Shown one piece after another: positions 45,477 to 56,399 of a DNA stretch of 64,000 bases (the first letter of the stretch is position 1; every line of letters starts with the position of its first letter). A model generated the notes under the pieces. The model was not told the DNA's origin and ran no database searches. It was given only the letters and a program-made list of their open reading frames with translations. Source of the stretch: Anniella stebbinsi (lineage: Eukaryota; Chordata; Lepidosauria; Squamata; Anniellidae). Both the position numbers and the translations under genes were made by a program. The stretch is from positions 14,469,501 through 14,533,500 of the forward strand of contig JARDYH010000001.1 of the NCBI GenBank assembly GCA_029215795.1. The letters are read 5' to 3'.

Positions 45477-46790
45477 CATTTTTATACCACCCAATAGCCA
45501 AAGCTCCCTGGGCGATTCACAAAAATTAAAACCCTAGCAATGATTCAAAATATAAAACCACAACAATATAAAAACATAGTATATAAGAACACAAGCAGGA
45601 TAAAACCAAGCAGCAATATAGATTTAAAAAACAAATTTAAAACAGCGAAGTTAAAAAATAAACTGATAAACCATTTAAATACTGAGAAAATAAAAAGGTC
45701 TTCACCTGGCATCTAAAAGTGTATAATGTAGGTGCCAGACAAACCTCTCTAGGGAGCTCATTCCACAGCCAGGGTGCCACAGCAGAGAAGGCCCTCCTCC
45801 TGGTAGCCACCTGCCTCACTTCCTTTGACAGGGGCTCATGGAGAAGGACCCCTGAGGATGATCTTAGGGTCCAGGCAGGTACAGATGGAAGGAGGCGTTC
45901 CTTCAGATAACCTGGCCCCAAGCTGTTTCGGGCTTTGAATGTTAATACTAGCACTTTGTATTGGCCCCAGACCTGGACCAGCAGCCAGAGAAGCTGGAAA
46001 AGGACTGGCATAATATGGTCTCATTGGCCAGTCCCTGTTAACAGTCTGGCTGCTCTTTTTTTGTACCAGTTGAAGTTTCTGGACCATTTTCAAAGGTAGC
46101 GCCACATATAACACATTGCAGTAATCCAGATGAGAGGTTATCAGAGCATGGATAACTGTAGCTAGGCTATCTCTGTCTAGATAAGGGTGCAGTTGGTATA
46201 TCAGCCTAAGCTGATAAGAGGTGTTCCCTGCCACTGAGTTCACCTGTGCCTCAAGTGACAGTTCCGGATCCAGGAGCACCCCCAAACTATGAACCCAATC
46301 CTTTAGGGGGAGTGCAACCCCATCCAGAACAGGGTGAACATCACCTAGCCGGACAGATGAACCACCCACAAACAGTACCTCCATCTTGTCTGGATTGAGT
46401 CTCAATTTATTGGCCCTCATCCAGTCCATTACTGTGCTCAGGCACTGATTCAGAACAGCCACTGCCTCACCTGGATTTGATGAAAAGGAGAGGTAGAGCT
46501 GGGTGTCATCCACATACTGATGACACCTCAACCCACATCTCCGGATAACCTCTCCCAGCAGTTTCATTTAAAAGTTGAACAGCATAGGGGATAATATAGA
46601 GCCTTGGTGTAGGTGCCACGGCACAGAGCAATAATCCTCCAGCACCACCTTCTGGAATCGGCCATCCAAGTAGGAGTGGAACCACTGTAATGCAATGCCT
46701 CCAACTCCCAGTCCAGACAGCCTATCCAGAAGGATACCATGGTCGATGGTATCGAAAGCTGCTGAGAGGTCCAAGAGAATCAACAGGCTC
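45447..46790 (-). mobile_element. L2-type LINE, 5'-truncated, nested in CR1
   Basis: On the minus strand the element runs from part of the RT domain to a (GATT)n-type tail at 45447-45477. It is the longest L2 copy in the window, about 1.34 kb. The 3' untranslated region shows the attgggtggtataaaaa motif in complement. The copy is nested in the CR1 fragment and has no full endonuclease or ORF1. Confidence 0.8.
45637..46783 (-). pseudogene. L2 ORF2 reverse transcriptase, broken
   Basis: One frame starts [20 protein letters not shown] (RT motif A with the catalytic aspartate) and continues to [13 protein letters not shown] (motif B). A single in-frame TAA at 46568-46570 is followed in the same frame by CHQYVDDTQLYLSF (motif C, the YxDD pair) and WMRANKLRLNPDKMEVL (motif D). 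The thumb-like C-terminal part follows. A shift near 46.0 kb moves the last segment, LGPGYLKERLLPSVPAWTL and RRAFSAVAPWLWNEL, to another frame, ending at 45637. Both catalytic motifs are preserved, so the copy is fairly young, but it lacks the N-terminal endonuclease and cannot be active. Confidence 0.85.
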
Positions 46791-47014
46791 TCAATGGCTA
46801 CAAGTCCTAATAGCTATGTGCTACTTCCAGTAGCAAGCATATGTACATAAGTTGCTGGGGGACATGGGTGGGAGGGTGCTGTTGTACCTGTGTCCTGCTT
46901 GTGGGTTCCTGGTCAACAGCTGGTTGGCCATTGTGTGAAGAGAATGCTGGACTAGATGGACCTTGTTCTGATCCAGCATGGCTCCTCTTATATTCTTATG
47001 TTATGTTCTTGGTT

Positions 47015-47596
47015 CAAGGGTGGTGCTGGAGCCAGGGTGCAATTTGGTGACTCAAAGGTGCAGCCAGCATAGAATCCGGTGAACCAGGGTAGATTGTTAC
47101 ATGCTACTAATGAGACAATGGCAGGGCAGAATCCAAAGTTTCCTGGCTGTTCCAACTACAACCGCTGTGCAGTGGAGTGGAGCCAGGCCTTGGATGATAC
47201 AGCCTCAGGATGGAGATGGTGTGGTTTAACTCTTACTCTCCCTGCCAGATCGCTGACAAATATGGCCTCTTCGAAGCTGCTGTTTGCATTTCAAGGAAAG
47301 CTCTGCCTGGTGCTAGTGGACGTTTTCCTTGAAATCCAAATAGGCAATTTCACAGAGACCATTTTTGTTGGCGCCATTGAAGGGAAAGAAAGATGTTAAC
47401 TTCCCCCCTTCTTCTTCTGCAGTTCAAAGGTTGCTTAGGCCTCCCTGTAGCTGCTATTAACATTTATTGAAGTGTGCATGTTGATTGTACTCATGCAACT
47501 AACGTCATGGCTTGATTGGCCTGGAACGCCTTCGTCACGATTGCCTACAACTGGCAAAGAAAAACAACTTACAATGGTTGAGGTCCAGAAGTTAAG
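47015..47596. other. unique sequence
   Basis: A 106-codon frame at 47079-47399 has no recognisable domain. No gene was called. Confidence 0.4.
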
Positions 47597-47604
47597 CTAA
47601 CAAT

Positions 47605-48188
47605 TAGGACTGTGAACAGACCCCCCCAATCCAATCTGGGTCCCGATCTGTCAGATCCGGATTGGGCCCAATCTGATCCGACTTGGATCCGGATCCATCC
47701 ACAGCACTCCCTCCCACTCTCCCTGCTCTCTCTCTCTCCCTCCCCCACTCTCCCTGCTTACCTGCTGCCTCCTCCCCCATAGTCCTGCTGTCGTCTTCTG
47801 TTGTCACTGTGAGTCGCCCCATTTCCCGCTCGCATCGGGTGATGACGTCACCCGCTGCGACTGGCAAATGCGAAACTCTAAAGCACCACATTTGCCAGTC
47901 ATGGCAGGTGATGTCATCACCCACCGCAACCAGGAAATGCAGCGGGCCACAGCAAAGAGGGAAGACGATGGCAGGATGACGCGGAGGAGGCAGCAGGTAA
48001 GCAGGGAGAGTGGGGGGAGGAAGAGAGTGAGAGAACGGGGAGAGCGGGAGGGAGTGCTGTGACAGGGTCCAGATTGGATCCAGATCATGGATCTGATCCG
48101 GCCTGATCCGATTCGGATCTGGGATCTGGAGGCCTGGATCACCCCTATCCGACTCAGATTCAGGATTCAGGATCTGGTCACAGCCCTA
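47605..48188. mobile_element. palindromic hAT element, family B
   Basis: The element is 584 bases long with ends taggactgtgaacagacc and ggatctggtcacagcccta. It is flanked by the perfect 8-base duplication ctaacaat at 47597-47604 and 48189-48196. The long internal arms (about 47695-47815 and 47940-48060) are complementary, around gcactccctccc, gcttacctgctgcctcctcc and their complements. The subterminal parts are crowded with ggatccggat-type words. It encodes nothing; the open frames on both strands are mirror artefacts of the palindrome. Confidence 0.85.
47843..47850. promoter_or_regulatory. perfect CRE-type octamer inside hAT element
   Basis: TGACGTCA, the consensus CREB/ATF site, lies at the edge of the loop between the two arms. 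A degenerate partner (gtgatgtcatcaccc) occurs on the other side at about 47909-47923. It is a sequence match only; whether it is bound is unknown. Confidence 0.4.
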
Positions 48189-48234
48189 CTAACAATCGCA
48201 CCATTGTATCTAGTTTGGCCCTGTTGAGTTGCAG

Positions 48235-48525
48235 GAGAGGGCCTTCTCCGTGGCTGCACCCAGGCTCTAGAATTCCTCTTCTAGGGAAACTAATTTTGCC
48301 CCTTCTAAGACCTTTCTCTTCTGGTGGCATTTGACTTGCCAGGTTGCTGTTGTTCTAACCTACCTAGCTTTTGCAGTAAAGATTGTTACAGCAATCTTTT
48401 ATCTCCTTTGTTTTGCTTTGGATATGAGGTTTTTTTTAAAAAAAAATTGTTATGCCTCACTTGTTTTAAGGACTTGAGTGTTTTTAAAGGAAAGGTGGTG
48501 TGAAAATACATATAATAAATAAATG
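48235..48525 (+). mobile_element. L2-type LINE 3' end
   Basis: It runs from gagagggccttctccgtgg and tctagaattcctcttct in the coding remnant through cttttctggtggcatttg to tgtgaaaatacatataataaataaat. It is 5'-truncated. Confidence 0.65.
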
Positions 48526-48529
48526 TACC

Positions 48530-49005
48530 ATGGAACATTTTGTCCATTATCATGTAATTAAGTATGAATAACTACCTTTTGCTCTACAATTGCATTCCAG
48601 ACTGTAGATTTGTGCGTTTAAAAAGGGAGTGAGAGCAAAATAGCCACACGTTGGATGAGCACTTCTTTGCCCAACATGTTTTCATCTCTACTGGGACAAC
48701 ATCTTGCCATTCAAACCACCAAAATAGCTGGCATGAAAAGGAAACAAAGTCAAAGTTTACCTCCCCCCTGCAGCCAAAATATGGCATCCTCCACCTGAGG
48801 CCACAAAGGGCCAGAACTTCTCAGTGGCTTTCAAATCAAATGTGTATGCAGAGGAATGACAAAGGAAAAACACAGCTGCTTACGATGTGCACGTTCACCC
48901 TTCTGACTACATGCTGGTTATGTTATTTTATTTTTAAAAGGGAAAAAATCGTTCAAATGTTATGATGTTTTAAAAAGCAGTTTGGAAAAAAGAGGATGGT
49001 GATGA
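48530..49005. other. unique sequence
   Basis: No gene or repeat was recognised. Confidence 0.5.
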
Positions 49006-49010
49006 AGGTT

Positions 49011-49091
49011 ACAATCCTATACATACTTACTTGAGAGTAAGACCCATTGAAGGCAATGGGTCTTACTTCTGAGTAGACATGCATAAGATTT
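49011..49091. mobile_element. 80-base palindromic repeat, cctatac family
   Basis: The arms acaatcctatacatacttac / gtagacatgcataagattt and gtaagacccattg / caatgggtcttac face each other around aagg. It is a compact fold-back element. Relatives lie at about 23915, 24448, 57070 and 60225. Confidence 0.65.
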
Positions 49092-49099
49092 CACATTAT

Positions 49100-49347
49100 G
49101 GCAGTGTGGTACAGTGGGTAGAGTGTTGGACTGGGAGTCAGAAGATCTGGATTCTAGTCCTCACTCGGCCACGGAAACCCACTGGGTGACTTTGAGCTAG
49201 TCACAGACTCTCAGCCCAACCTACCTTGCAGGGTTGTTGTTGTGAGGATAAAATGGAGAGGAGGAGGATAATGTATGCTGCCTTGGGTTCCTTGGAGGAA
49301 AAAAGGCAGGATATAAATGCAATCAATCAATCAATCAATCAATCAAT
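49100..49347 (+). mobile_element. Sauria SINE copy 3 with (AATC)n tail
   Basis: A full-length copy with the A-box region gtgtggtacagtggg and the B-box-like gattctagtcc. The usual body follows. It ends in aatc units (49320-49346) instead of the (AAAT)n tail of copies 1 and 2. Confidence 0.85.
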
Positions 49348-49349
49348 AC

Positions 49350-50840
49350 TGTTATGAGCAACCACACTTTGAATACTGTGTATAGAGTTCTGGCAAGTGC
49401 ACCTAAAAAGATATTGTAGAGTTAGAAAAAAGTGTAGAAATGGGAAACTAAAATGATAATCTCCACTATGAGGGAAGGTTAAAATAGCTGTGAGGGAAGG
49501 TTAAAATTGCTTGTGCAATGGAATTGGTGGAATCCACCAATTTTAGAAGGGAATCAGCAGGGCATAAGCACTCCTTCGAACTCTGGGTCTGTACCTGACG
49601 CCTGTAGTTTTAATTACTACAGTGCTTGGTTGTCTCTATTTTTTTTTTTTTTGCCTTCAAGATAGCTGACGAATATAAAAATCCTGAAATCTGCTCCTTA
49701 ACTGGAGATGCCAAGGTTTGATCCTGAGACTGTATGTGCTCGACTACTTCTTTGGTAGCACTTAGCTAGTCCATTTGTGGTTGGGTTTGATAAGCCCACA
49801 TTATTCTATGTGAGCAGAGGTTTTTCAGAGGTTCCGGCTTATTATTTAAGACTTTGGCAAATCATCCAAATTTAGCAACTCCAAGAGTATCAAAAGAAAA
49901 TGTGACAGTAGAACTTATGCTTAATCACATTCCTGCTTGCTTCCCATTAACAGGTATCATATGTGATAAATAGCCTCCATCCATGACAGCCATTTCACAC
50001 AATCAGGCTGTCACAAGCTAATTGCAATTATCACATGAAGGGGGAAAAATGACCTACTTACATCACAGATTAAATTGATTTAGGGACAGTTTGCCCACTC
50101 ACTGACTTTCTCCTACACTTAAACAGCTGCAGCCTTCCTTGGCTCTGCGTGTCCTTCCAATCAGGGAAACATTAATGCAATTTGGACTGTCAACAGATGC
50201 AGGTACAGCTGTGGCTGGGAAGAAAAAAAAAATTACATCTGTGACCCAAAAGAAATATGCTTGCCAGTTATCTCCATCAGTAGCTCGGTTCATGCTAAGG
50301 TGCCCTCATGCAATTATGGTTCCATGGCTGCTCAAGTGCAGGGGAAATCAAAGTGGACGCGACAGCCCTTACGTTTGGCAACATCTCACCATGCACTTCC
50401 AATCTGCTGAAATGTTCAATAAGGAGAGACAAGTGGTTGGCTTCTCCATGCCCAGTAACTATCTAGCAATGTAAGCAACTTCCCCAGAGGTTGCAAAATT
50501 TGACACAAACGTTCTGTAAGCTCTTCCATTTCCCAGAAGGTTACGTTATGTTCTTCCATCTTCTTTGATGGCACTTATCACTTTCTTGCTGTCCATTTCC
50601 ATAAGATTGTCTCTCCGTCCCCTGCAACATTGGAACACGTCATTCAATGAATAAATGAGGTGGGGGTGGGGAGAAGAAAGCCACCCCAACACTACAGACC
50701 AATTTAGCAGGCCTGACGGAAAACAGTTCAGTCTTGTCAGGTTCTTTCCTGGAATTCATCTCTGCTGTTACCCTTGATAACCTGGATTGCTAGATGATGC
50801 CAGTCCAGTCTGTACACTAAAACTGGACTGTTTCGAGGTG
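49350..50840. other. unique sequence, possible conserved non-coding DNA
   Basis: No gene was recognised. About 49860-50080 (cacaatcaggctgtcacaag, gctaattgcaattatcac) has a homeodomain-site-rich, non-repetitive look. The 111-codon frame at 50139-50474 has no known domain. Confidence 0.4.
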
Positions 50841-50844
50841 GACT

Positions 50845-50922
50845 TTAGGAACACTGGAAACTGCCTTATACCAGGTCAGAAGATTTTGTCCATCAAATTC
50901 AGTGTTGTCAATTCTTCCATCC
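50845..50922 (-). mobile_element. SINE 3' fragment
   Basis: In complement it reads acaacactgaatttgatgg, then tctgacctggtataaggc and agtttcc, matching the 3' part of the SINE at 53.7 kb. Confidence 0.5.
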
Positions 50923-50924
50923 AG

Positions 50925-51880
50925 GTTTGGAACTGGATTAGGAAAAAAAACTATTACAGATCTCAGCAAGAAAGAGATCAGTGAAGGGGTGGGTTCATTC
51001 CTAGCCTCCTCCCTGCCTGCTCCTTCTCATGCAAGGAGTAGACTGCCACCAATCCCATTTACCCAAAGAAGCATCCTCAAGTTAATTTTGGATTTTGCTG
51101 CAGGTAGAATCTGGAGGCAGCAGTTTCTAGATACATGGATCCCCTTGGAGAAGTTTTTCTGGTCTTATTGGAACTCTTTAGGATGACCAGCAAAATTCTC
51201 CAAATGTTTTCTCTGAAGAGAAACCTCCAAATTAACTTCAAAAATAATTTTGGTGTAGGTGATATTTCAGGGCACCCCGAAAAGAACTTGCAGCTCGCCA
51301 TCAGCGAAAGTTGATAACTATGATAAGCCATATGAGAGAAAGAGAGAGAGAAGCCAAAAGCTTAATTTCGTCCTTATCTAAACAAAAATGGAAAAGCCAG
51401 GAGACAATACTATAGAAAGACATGGAGAGCCTGTTGCAGGTGCATAGAAATGCTAAATGCTAGGACGCCATCTGCACCTGTCTAATTACAGAGATCATTG
51501 GGGAAATCGAAAAGCATTTTTGTCACCCTGGTCCCAAAATGAGTAGGTTCCATCTTCTCAAGCACTGGGGGAGGATTGCAGTGAAAGGTCCATTCGAAGC
51601 ATCATGTCTGGTCCCTTTCTGAAATCTGGTGTCTGTTGGCAAGGTGACAGCCAAAACAGCTGAATGTGAGGGATGTACAGATGTTTGCTCACTGAGGCTT
51701 CAGAATGCATTGTAAACAGTTGTTGGAAAGAAAGAGAAGTTGGTGCTGTCTTTTCACAATCACAACAAGGAGAAACAAGAAGGTATTGCCAAAATGTCTT
51801 ACAACTCAGGAAGGCAGAGCCAGTGGCTAAATGGATTGAAGAATTATGATCTCTGTTAGTTAGGTTTGGGAAAGCCAACA
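50925..51880. other. unique sequence
   Basis: No exon was recognised. About 51310-51540 is non-repetitive and may be conserved non-coding DNA (gccatctgcacctgtctaat, agagatcattgggg). Confidence 0.4.
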
Positions 51881-51884
51881 TGAG

Positions 51885-52030
51885 AACTAGTGTGATGTAG
51901 TGGTTAGAGTGTAGGATTGAGACTCAGGGGTTCTGGGTTCTAGTCCACAGTTGGCAATGAAGTTCTCTGAATGACTTTGGGCCAGTCACTGACTCTCCAC
52001 CTAACCTGAGTGGGCTGTGTGTGTGAAATA
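51885..52030 (+). mobile_element. Sauria SINE, diverged and 3'-truncated
   Basis: actagtgtgatgtagtggtt (A box) and gggttctagtcc (B box) are retained, with gactttgggccagtcactga after them. The 3' half is lost. Confidence 0.7.
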
Positions 52031-52034
52031 GTTT

Positions 52035-52845
52035 GATATATACGCAGCGATATATGCTTGTGTAGTTTAGATAGGAAATGGATAGGGAACAGATAGGGAA
52101 CAGATAGGGAAGAGTTTGGATAGGGCTTGTGAAGAGATGGACAGTGAAGAGGTAGACTGTGAAGGGATACATAGTGAGATTGATAGTGTCTAGGGTTTGT
52201 ACTTATAAGATTAAAGAGGTAATTAAGTGTGTGTGTGTGAGAGAGATAATAGATATTTGCTTTTAAAGTGGCTTATTTACAATTTAACATCTTAATGATC
52301 TAAATAAGGAATATTTCTACATTTTATAAAATCCTATGCCTATGGCTCATGGCTACAAAATGATAAGATGTTGTTTCCTACTGTGGAAAAGGCCTTCTTG
52401 AAAAGATATTTTCACTGCTAAATAGGGAGGAATGCCATAATGCACCTATGAGCAGTTATTTTCAGGTAATACAGAGGTGGGTGAGCTGCCCCAGTTGTCT
52501 TGGCTAGGATATGTTTTCCAAAATAAATGCTTACATTGGGAAATGGCTTGATAAATTCTTGAACCAATTTCAACTTTCCCAAGCACAGTCTTGGAAAGCA
52601 GCCACTAAACAAATGAATGGAAGAGATTGTCTCCATCTGTTTGCATAGGGGCTAGTTTCTAAGGCTTTACCTGGGGAAAACTGCTTCCGGGGAGCAAAAT
52701 CCACAGGGAATCCTTGGGAGAAAATTGTCTCCTACAAGAACATGTGTGGGATTGCTTACTGACAACCGACCTCCCAGGGAGGTACCAGCTTTCCTGGTTG
52801 CAGCCTTTCTAAACAAGGGTTAGTAAGATAGCATTTTCAGAAGAG
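52035..52845. other. unique sequence with short direct repeats
   Basis: A tandem of about 12-base units (gatagggaacag and variants) lies at about 52080-52125. No gene was recognised. Confidence 0.45.
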
Positions 52846-52849
52846 GCTA

Positions 52850-53010
52850 GTGGTTCCAATTTTGGCAGGGCTATGAATCCAGTCTGGCTTTCAGTCAGAA
52901 CCAGACAGATCTCTAAAGGAATTATCCAAGGTGCTGAACCTTATCCCAAGCTCCCACTGAGTCATCTCCAGCTTGGATTTTAACTCAAGCTGGAAAAGAA
53001 TTTGATGACC
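52850..53010. mobile_element. half copy of the CCAGTGGAGGCT MITE
   Basis: gcagggctatgaatccagtc, tcagtcagaaccagacag and aaggtgctgaaccttatccc follow the left half of the 7205-7402 element in the same order. The right half is missing. Confidence 0.5.
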
Positions 53011-53149
53011 TCCAATGTGTCAGTCCCTTCCAAGTCTTAGCCTCTGCCATGAACTCACTAGATAGCCTTAAGGAAGCTCCAACCTCTCCATCACAGTCCC
53101 CCATCTTCAATGCAGAGGTAATAATATGATATTATTCTGATCTGTGTAG

Positions 53150-53465
53150 TTATAATTTATCTACATTTATATCCTGTCCTTCCTCACAAGGAGCCCAGAG
53201 AAGCTAACAACCCATATAAAAGCCACAGAACACATGGACACCATTATAATTGGAAGTGTAAAATTCCAATTACACAATAAAATACAATAATACTATCACT
53301 GCAACACCAGAAAAGATAATGAAACACTTGCCTTAACCCCCAAATCTTGTACAAATAAATTCATCTTTAACTGAATGCTCACAGCTGCGTGGAAGACAGC
53401 TGACTCTCTACTGGGAGGAAGCTCCCTAGTCCAAAGGAAGCTTCATAAGGAGCTCCATAGTATCC
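53150..53465 (-). mobile_element. L2-like LINE 3' end (old)
   Basis: In complement, the window ends with ggctccttgtgaggaagg and acaggatataaatg, a decayed L2 terminus. The internal part includes ctagggagcttcctccc. Confidence 0.5.
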
Positions 53466-53474
53466 CAATAAGAA

Positions 53475-53475
53475 G

Positions 53476-53514
<39 letters not shown>

Positions 53515-53526
53515 TAATAATAATAT
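53475..53526. repeat. (AAT)n microsatellite
   Basis: Imperfect AAT repeat. Confidence 0.9.
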
Positions 53527-53534
53527 GTCTGCCT

Positions 53535-53612
53535 ACCTTCAAGATTGTTGTAAAGATTACAACAAGGTAAGCCCTCAAAAGTACTAAATAAATGCTATTA
53601 CTATTACCATTG
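53535..53612 (+). mobile_element. possible MIR-like SINE scrap
   Basis: tgttgtaaagattacaacaagg and aaaagtactaaataaatgct resemble the MIR 3' part (ttgtgaggattaa... aataaatg). It is very old if real. Confidence 0.3.
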
Positions 53613-53699
53613 ACCCCTGTAATCAGTATGTGGCCTTTAACAGCTCATGTTTGTGTTGAGGCATCTAATAACAATCTTATTATTATTAGCTAGAACCCT

Positions 53700-53897
53700 T
53701 GTGGGAAGGTCTGTAGCTCGGTGGAGCTCAGCCCTGCATGCAGAAGCACCAAAGTTTGATCTCCAGCGTATCCAGGTAGGGATAGGAAAGAATCCTGCCT
53801 GAGACCCTAGACAGCTGCTGCCAGTCAGTGTCAACAATACCGGCCTAGATGGACCAAGGGCCTGACTCAGTATAATGCGGCTCCCTATGTTCCTAAT
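53700..53897 (+). mobile_element. tRNA-derived SINE, best copy
   Basis: The head gtctgtagctcggtgg (A-box region), gcatgcagaag, and a decayed B box (agtttgatctcc) show tRNA ancestry. The body atccaggtagggataggaaa and gctgctgccagtcagtgtc, and the 3' part tagatggaccaagggcctga and ctcagtataatgcggc, complete the order. It is distinct from the Sauria SINE. The tRNA-like head could be mistaken for a tRNA gene, but it lacks a foldable cloverleaf and is followed by the SINE body. Confidence 0.7.
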
Positions 53898-53899
53898 CT

Positions 53900-55180
53900 T
53901 AATGAGACGTAACACAAATGCAGATGCAGTACTTAAATACCCAGAGATCTTCACGTCATATTCTATCCTGCTAATCTTTTATTCTCACCCCATTGAAACA
54001 GGCTAGGATTATTACAGAGAGTGGGCAGGCAGAGGGAATAAGCCATTGGGTGTTGCAATTTGAACATGGTTGTCCAAACTCACAGCTTATTCTCTTAACC
54101 ACTACCTGAAGGTCTGTGTCTGGAGCCTGGAAGGATGGCAGGGGTTGTGACCTGTCAAAAGCTGCAAGTGGAAATCAATACATACCCAACCCAAGAGCTT
54201 GTTCTTAAGGCTTGCCTGCCCTAGGCAAAGATGTGGGATTCCTTTCTTTCACTACTGCATGGGCATGGGAAGTTTTGCAGCTCCAGGCAAATTCCTTTTG
54301 CAGCTGTTGTTCCTGTTCATTACTATCAGATGTTCAGGCTTCTTTGATTGTAGTCCCCTTGATCTCATCACCTTTTTAAAGACCTGTAGGTGACCCAGTT
54401 CCATTCACATCAGTTACAGCTTTGCAGCCATTCAACAGATCAGAGATTCTTTGGAGTCTTCTTTAGAAAGGCCAAGGAGATTATGCTTTTAAAAAAAACA
54501 CCACACACACACACACACACACACACGAATAATAGTAATAGTAATTATGTTATGGATATACCAATGAAGTCTTGTTTGCTATGGCAAATAAAAATTGCAA
54601 GGGAGAAGAAAAAGTAATTCCAGCCGACTAAGGAAATCTATCTTAATATCATTCATATGGCAATAAATAGCATTAAGTGAGCCAATCCAAACATAGATCA
54701 TGCAACCCTAAACCACTTGGAGACACAAGATAGATTTTGCCCCAGTCAAATAAATCACTTATTTTCTAAGGGAGCAATATTTACAGCAGCAGAAGGGGAA
54801 CAAATTAACACTATTTTCAGAACAGAAAAGGCCCAAGGGTAGAATTAAGAAGTATGGACATATCGATCCCCACACTCACACCCTTTATTTATTTTTTATT
54901 AATGAGAACCTACAAACCTGTTTTACTGAATTGTAGTTGTATAACGGAAAGCAAGAAACAAGCATTTCCAGTCTCTTCCTTGGTTTTCTTAAATAAGGTT
55001 TGCTCATTCCAACAGGCTTGTTTACCTACAGCTACCCACTCTCCATGTTATGGATGATGACTTCATGAAACTTGGGAAGGAACTCCCTATGCCCCAACAT
55101 GTTTCACTGATGAAACTATGGACACATATTTTGAGACATATCAAAAATACTTGAGACACTCTTCCTCATTAAATGCCCTT
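53900..55180. other. unique sequence with (CA)n microsatellite
   Basis: A (CA)n run lies at 54501-54526. No gene was recognised. Confidence 0.5.
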
Positions 55181-55184
55181 TTCT

Positions 55185-55765
55185 GCTTGCTGTGGGTAGC
55201 TTGCTGTGTGTTTGGTTTCAGATCCTGAATCAGACTTGAAGGCAGAACTAGAAGATGCCTAGTAAGATAGAGAGCAGGGGAGGAAATTCCTCAAGACTCT
55301 CTAGAAGTCAGGGAGAAATCTTCCCAGAAGTTCATTAAACAGGAGGTCCAGGCTCAGAGGTCATCCTCCTCCTTCCTGAGAACTCAGTCTTTGTTGGAGG
55401 GGGAAGGAGCATCGGAATTGCCAGATCCCAGAGTTCACTGCAAGATCAAGTGAGCAGAGTCAAGGGGAGATGGGAGGAAGTCCACCAGACTAGCTACACA
55501 TTGGGTCAAGAGGACCCTCCCTGAAGGAAGAGTCCAGTAAAAGCCTGTCAAGCATGGCGGGCAACCGTCCATTTAGTTGATAGTCAACTACCTGGCATTG
55601 TTTAGCTAATTTAGCTTGGAGGATAGCTCCTTGCCTTTACAGTCCCTTCAGGTGTGAAGAGGTGTTTTTCTTTTTTTTTTACTGAATAAATACTTTGTGG
55701 ATTGCACAGCGAATCTCTTTATCTCACATTTTGGTGGGAGGGCTTAGAATCATAACACACCAGGC
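55185..55765 (+). other. unclassified block, possible LTR
   Basis: gactgaataaatactttgtgg gives an AATAAA near 55684, followed about 55 bases later by ttttggtgggagg, an order that would fit R-U5 and a primer site. No TG start, CA end or target duplication could be settled, and no internal coding region follows. Low confidence. Confidence 0.25.
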
Positions 55766-55886
55766 TCTGTAAATAAATAAATGAAAGGAGGGATCAGAAC
55801 AGACACTGACATGGGGCCTTGGCACCTGCCTGAGAATGCCAGATGGTGGCCCAAGCAGGAACACTGGTTTCAGAAGCAGAGTGTTA

Positions 55887-56008
55887 GATTATTATTATTA
55901 TCATTATTGTTAATAATAATAATAATAATTTATTTAAATCCCACCTTTTTCCCAGGGCTGGGACTGAAGGTGGTTTACAAGATTAAAAACGTATACAATT
56001 AAAACATA
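55887..56008 (-). mobile_element. L2-type LINE 3' terminal fragment
   Basis: In complement it ends with gtaaaccaccttcagtccc, ctgggaaaaaggtgggattt and an (ATT)n tail around 55889-55930. It abuts the left arm of the inverted duplication. Confidence 0.6.
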
Positions 56009-56395
56009 TCATTAAACAAAAAACCTACAGTTTACAAAAACAATGTTAAGGCTCTACAGTTTCCAACCAACCACCAAAAAGCAGGGAAATTGGGAGTTAA
56101 GGCTCACAAGCCTTAACGCCACATCCTCCCTAAGGAGGCAGAAAGTGCAAGTGAAATTCTCATTCTCCCAAAGCAGATAAACCATGAGGACAGGGTGGTG
56201 AATATGATATGCAGAGGTGACTGTGGGGTTGTGGAAAACTGATCACAAACAACTTAGGGCCACTTACTTCTCTTTTTTTGTTTAGAGCAGCCCTTCCCCA
56301 ACCTGGTGCCCTCCAAAGGTGTTGGACTACAACTCCCATCATTGCAAGTCAGTATGTCGCATGGTCAGGAATGCTGGGACTTGTCATCTCAAAAA
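56009..56395 (+). repeat. inverted duplication, left arm
   Basis: The stretch cattaaacaaaaaacctacag through aaaactgatcacaaacaac and the adjoining gcccttccccaacctggtg / tggactacaactcccatc block recur in reverse complement at 57476-58690. By eye the 210-base core (56046-56262) differs from its partner at only a handful of bases. The last part, 56284-56395, is a half of the ACTCCCATCAT palindromic MITE. An 85-base direct repeat of part of the arm (tgcagaggtgactgtggggt) follows at about 56405-56490. Confidence 0.8.
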
Positions 56396-56399
56396 TCTA

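Larger units (their letters stand above)
45045..47010 (+). mobile_element. CR1-type LINE 3' part split by an L2 insertion
   Basis: The left part (45045-45446) reads aggccaaggggagacatgat, agaggtatacaaaatcat, aaaggaagtacttcttcac, ggaattcactaccacaag and gatggccaccaatatgg. The right part (46791-47010) continues caatggctacaagtcctaat, tggttggccattgtgtg, tagatggaccttg and cttatgttatgttctt. The two parts join in the order expected for one CR1 copy. The interval 45447-46790 is an L2 on the other strand, so the CR1 is older. Confidence 0.75.

Noticed and set aside
47604..48142. Frames of 98-112 codons on both strands
   Set aside because: Mirror translations of one palindromic hAT element.
53700..53770. 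tRNA gene
   Set aside because: Only the A- and B-box-like parts of the head resemble a tRNA; the SINE body follows, and the same unit recurs elsewhere.
55185..55765. Endogenous retrovirus LTR
   Set aside because: AATAAA and a primer-site-like word are present, but no termini, duplication or internal genes; kept only as a low-confidence unclassified block.
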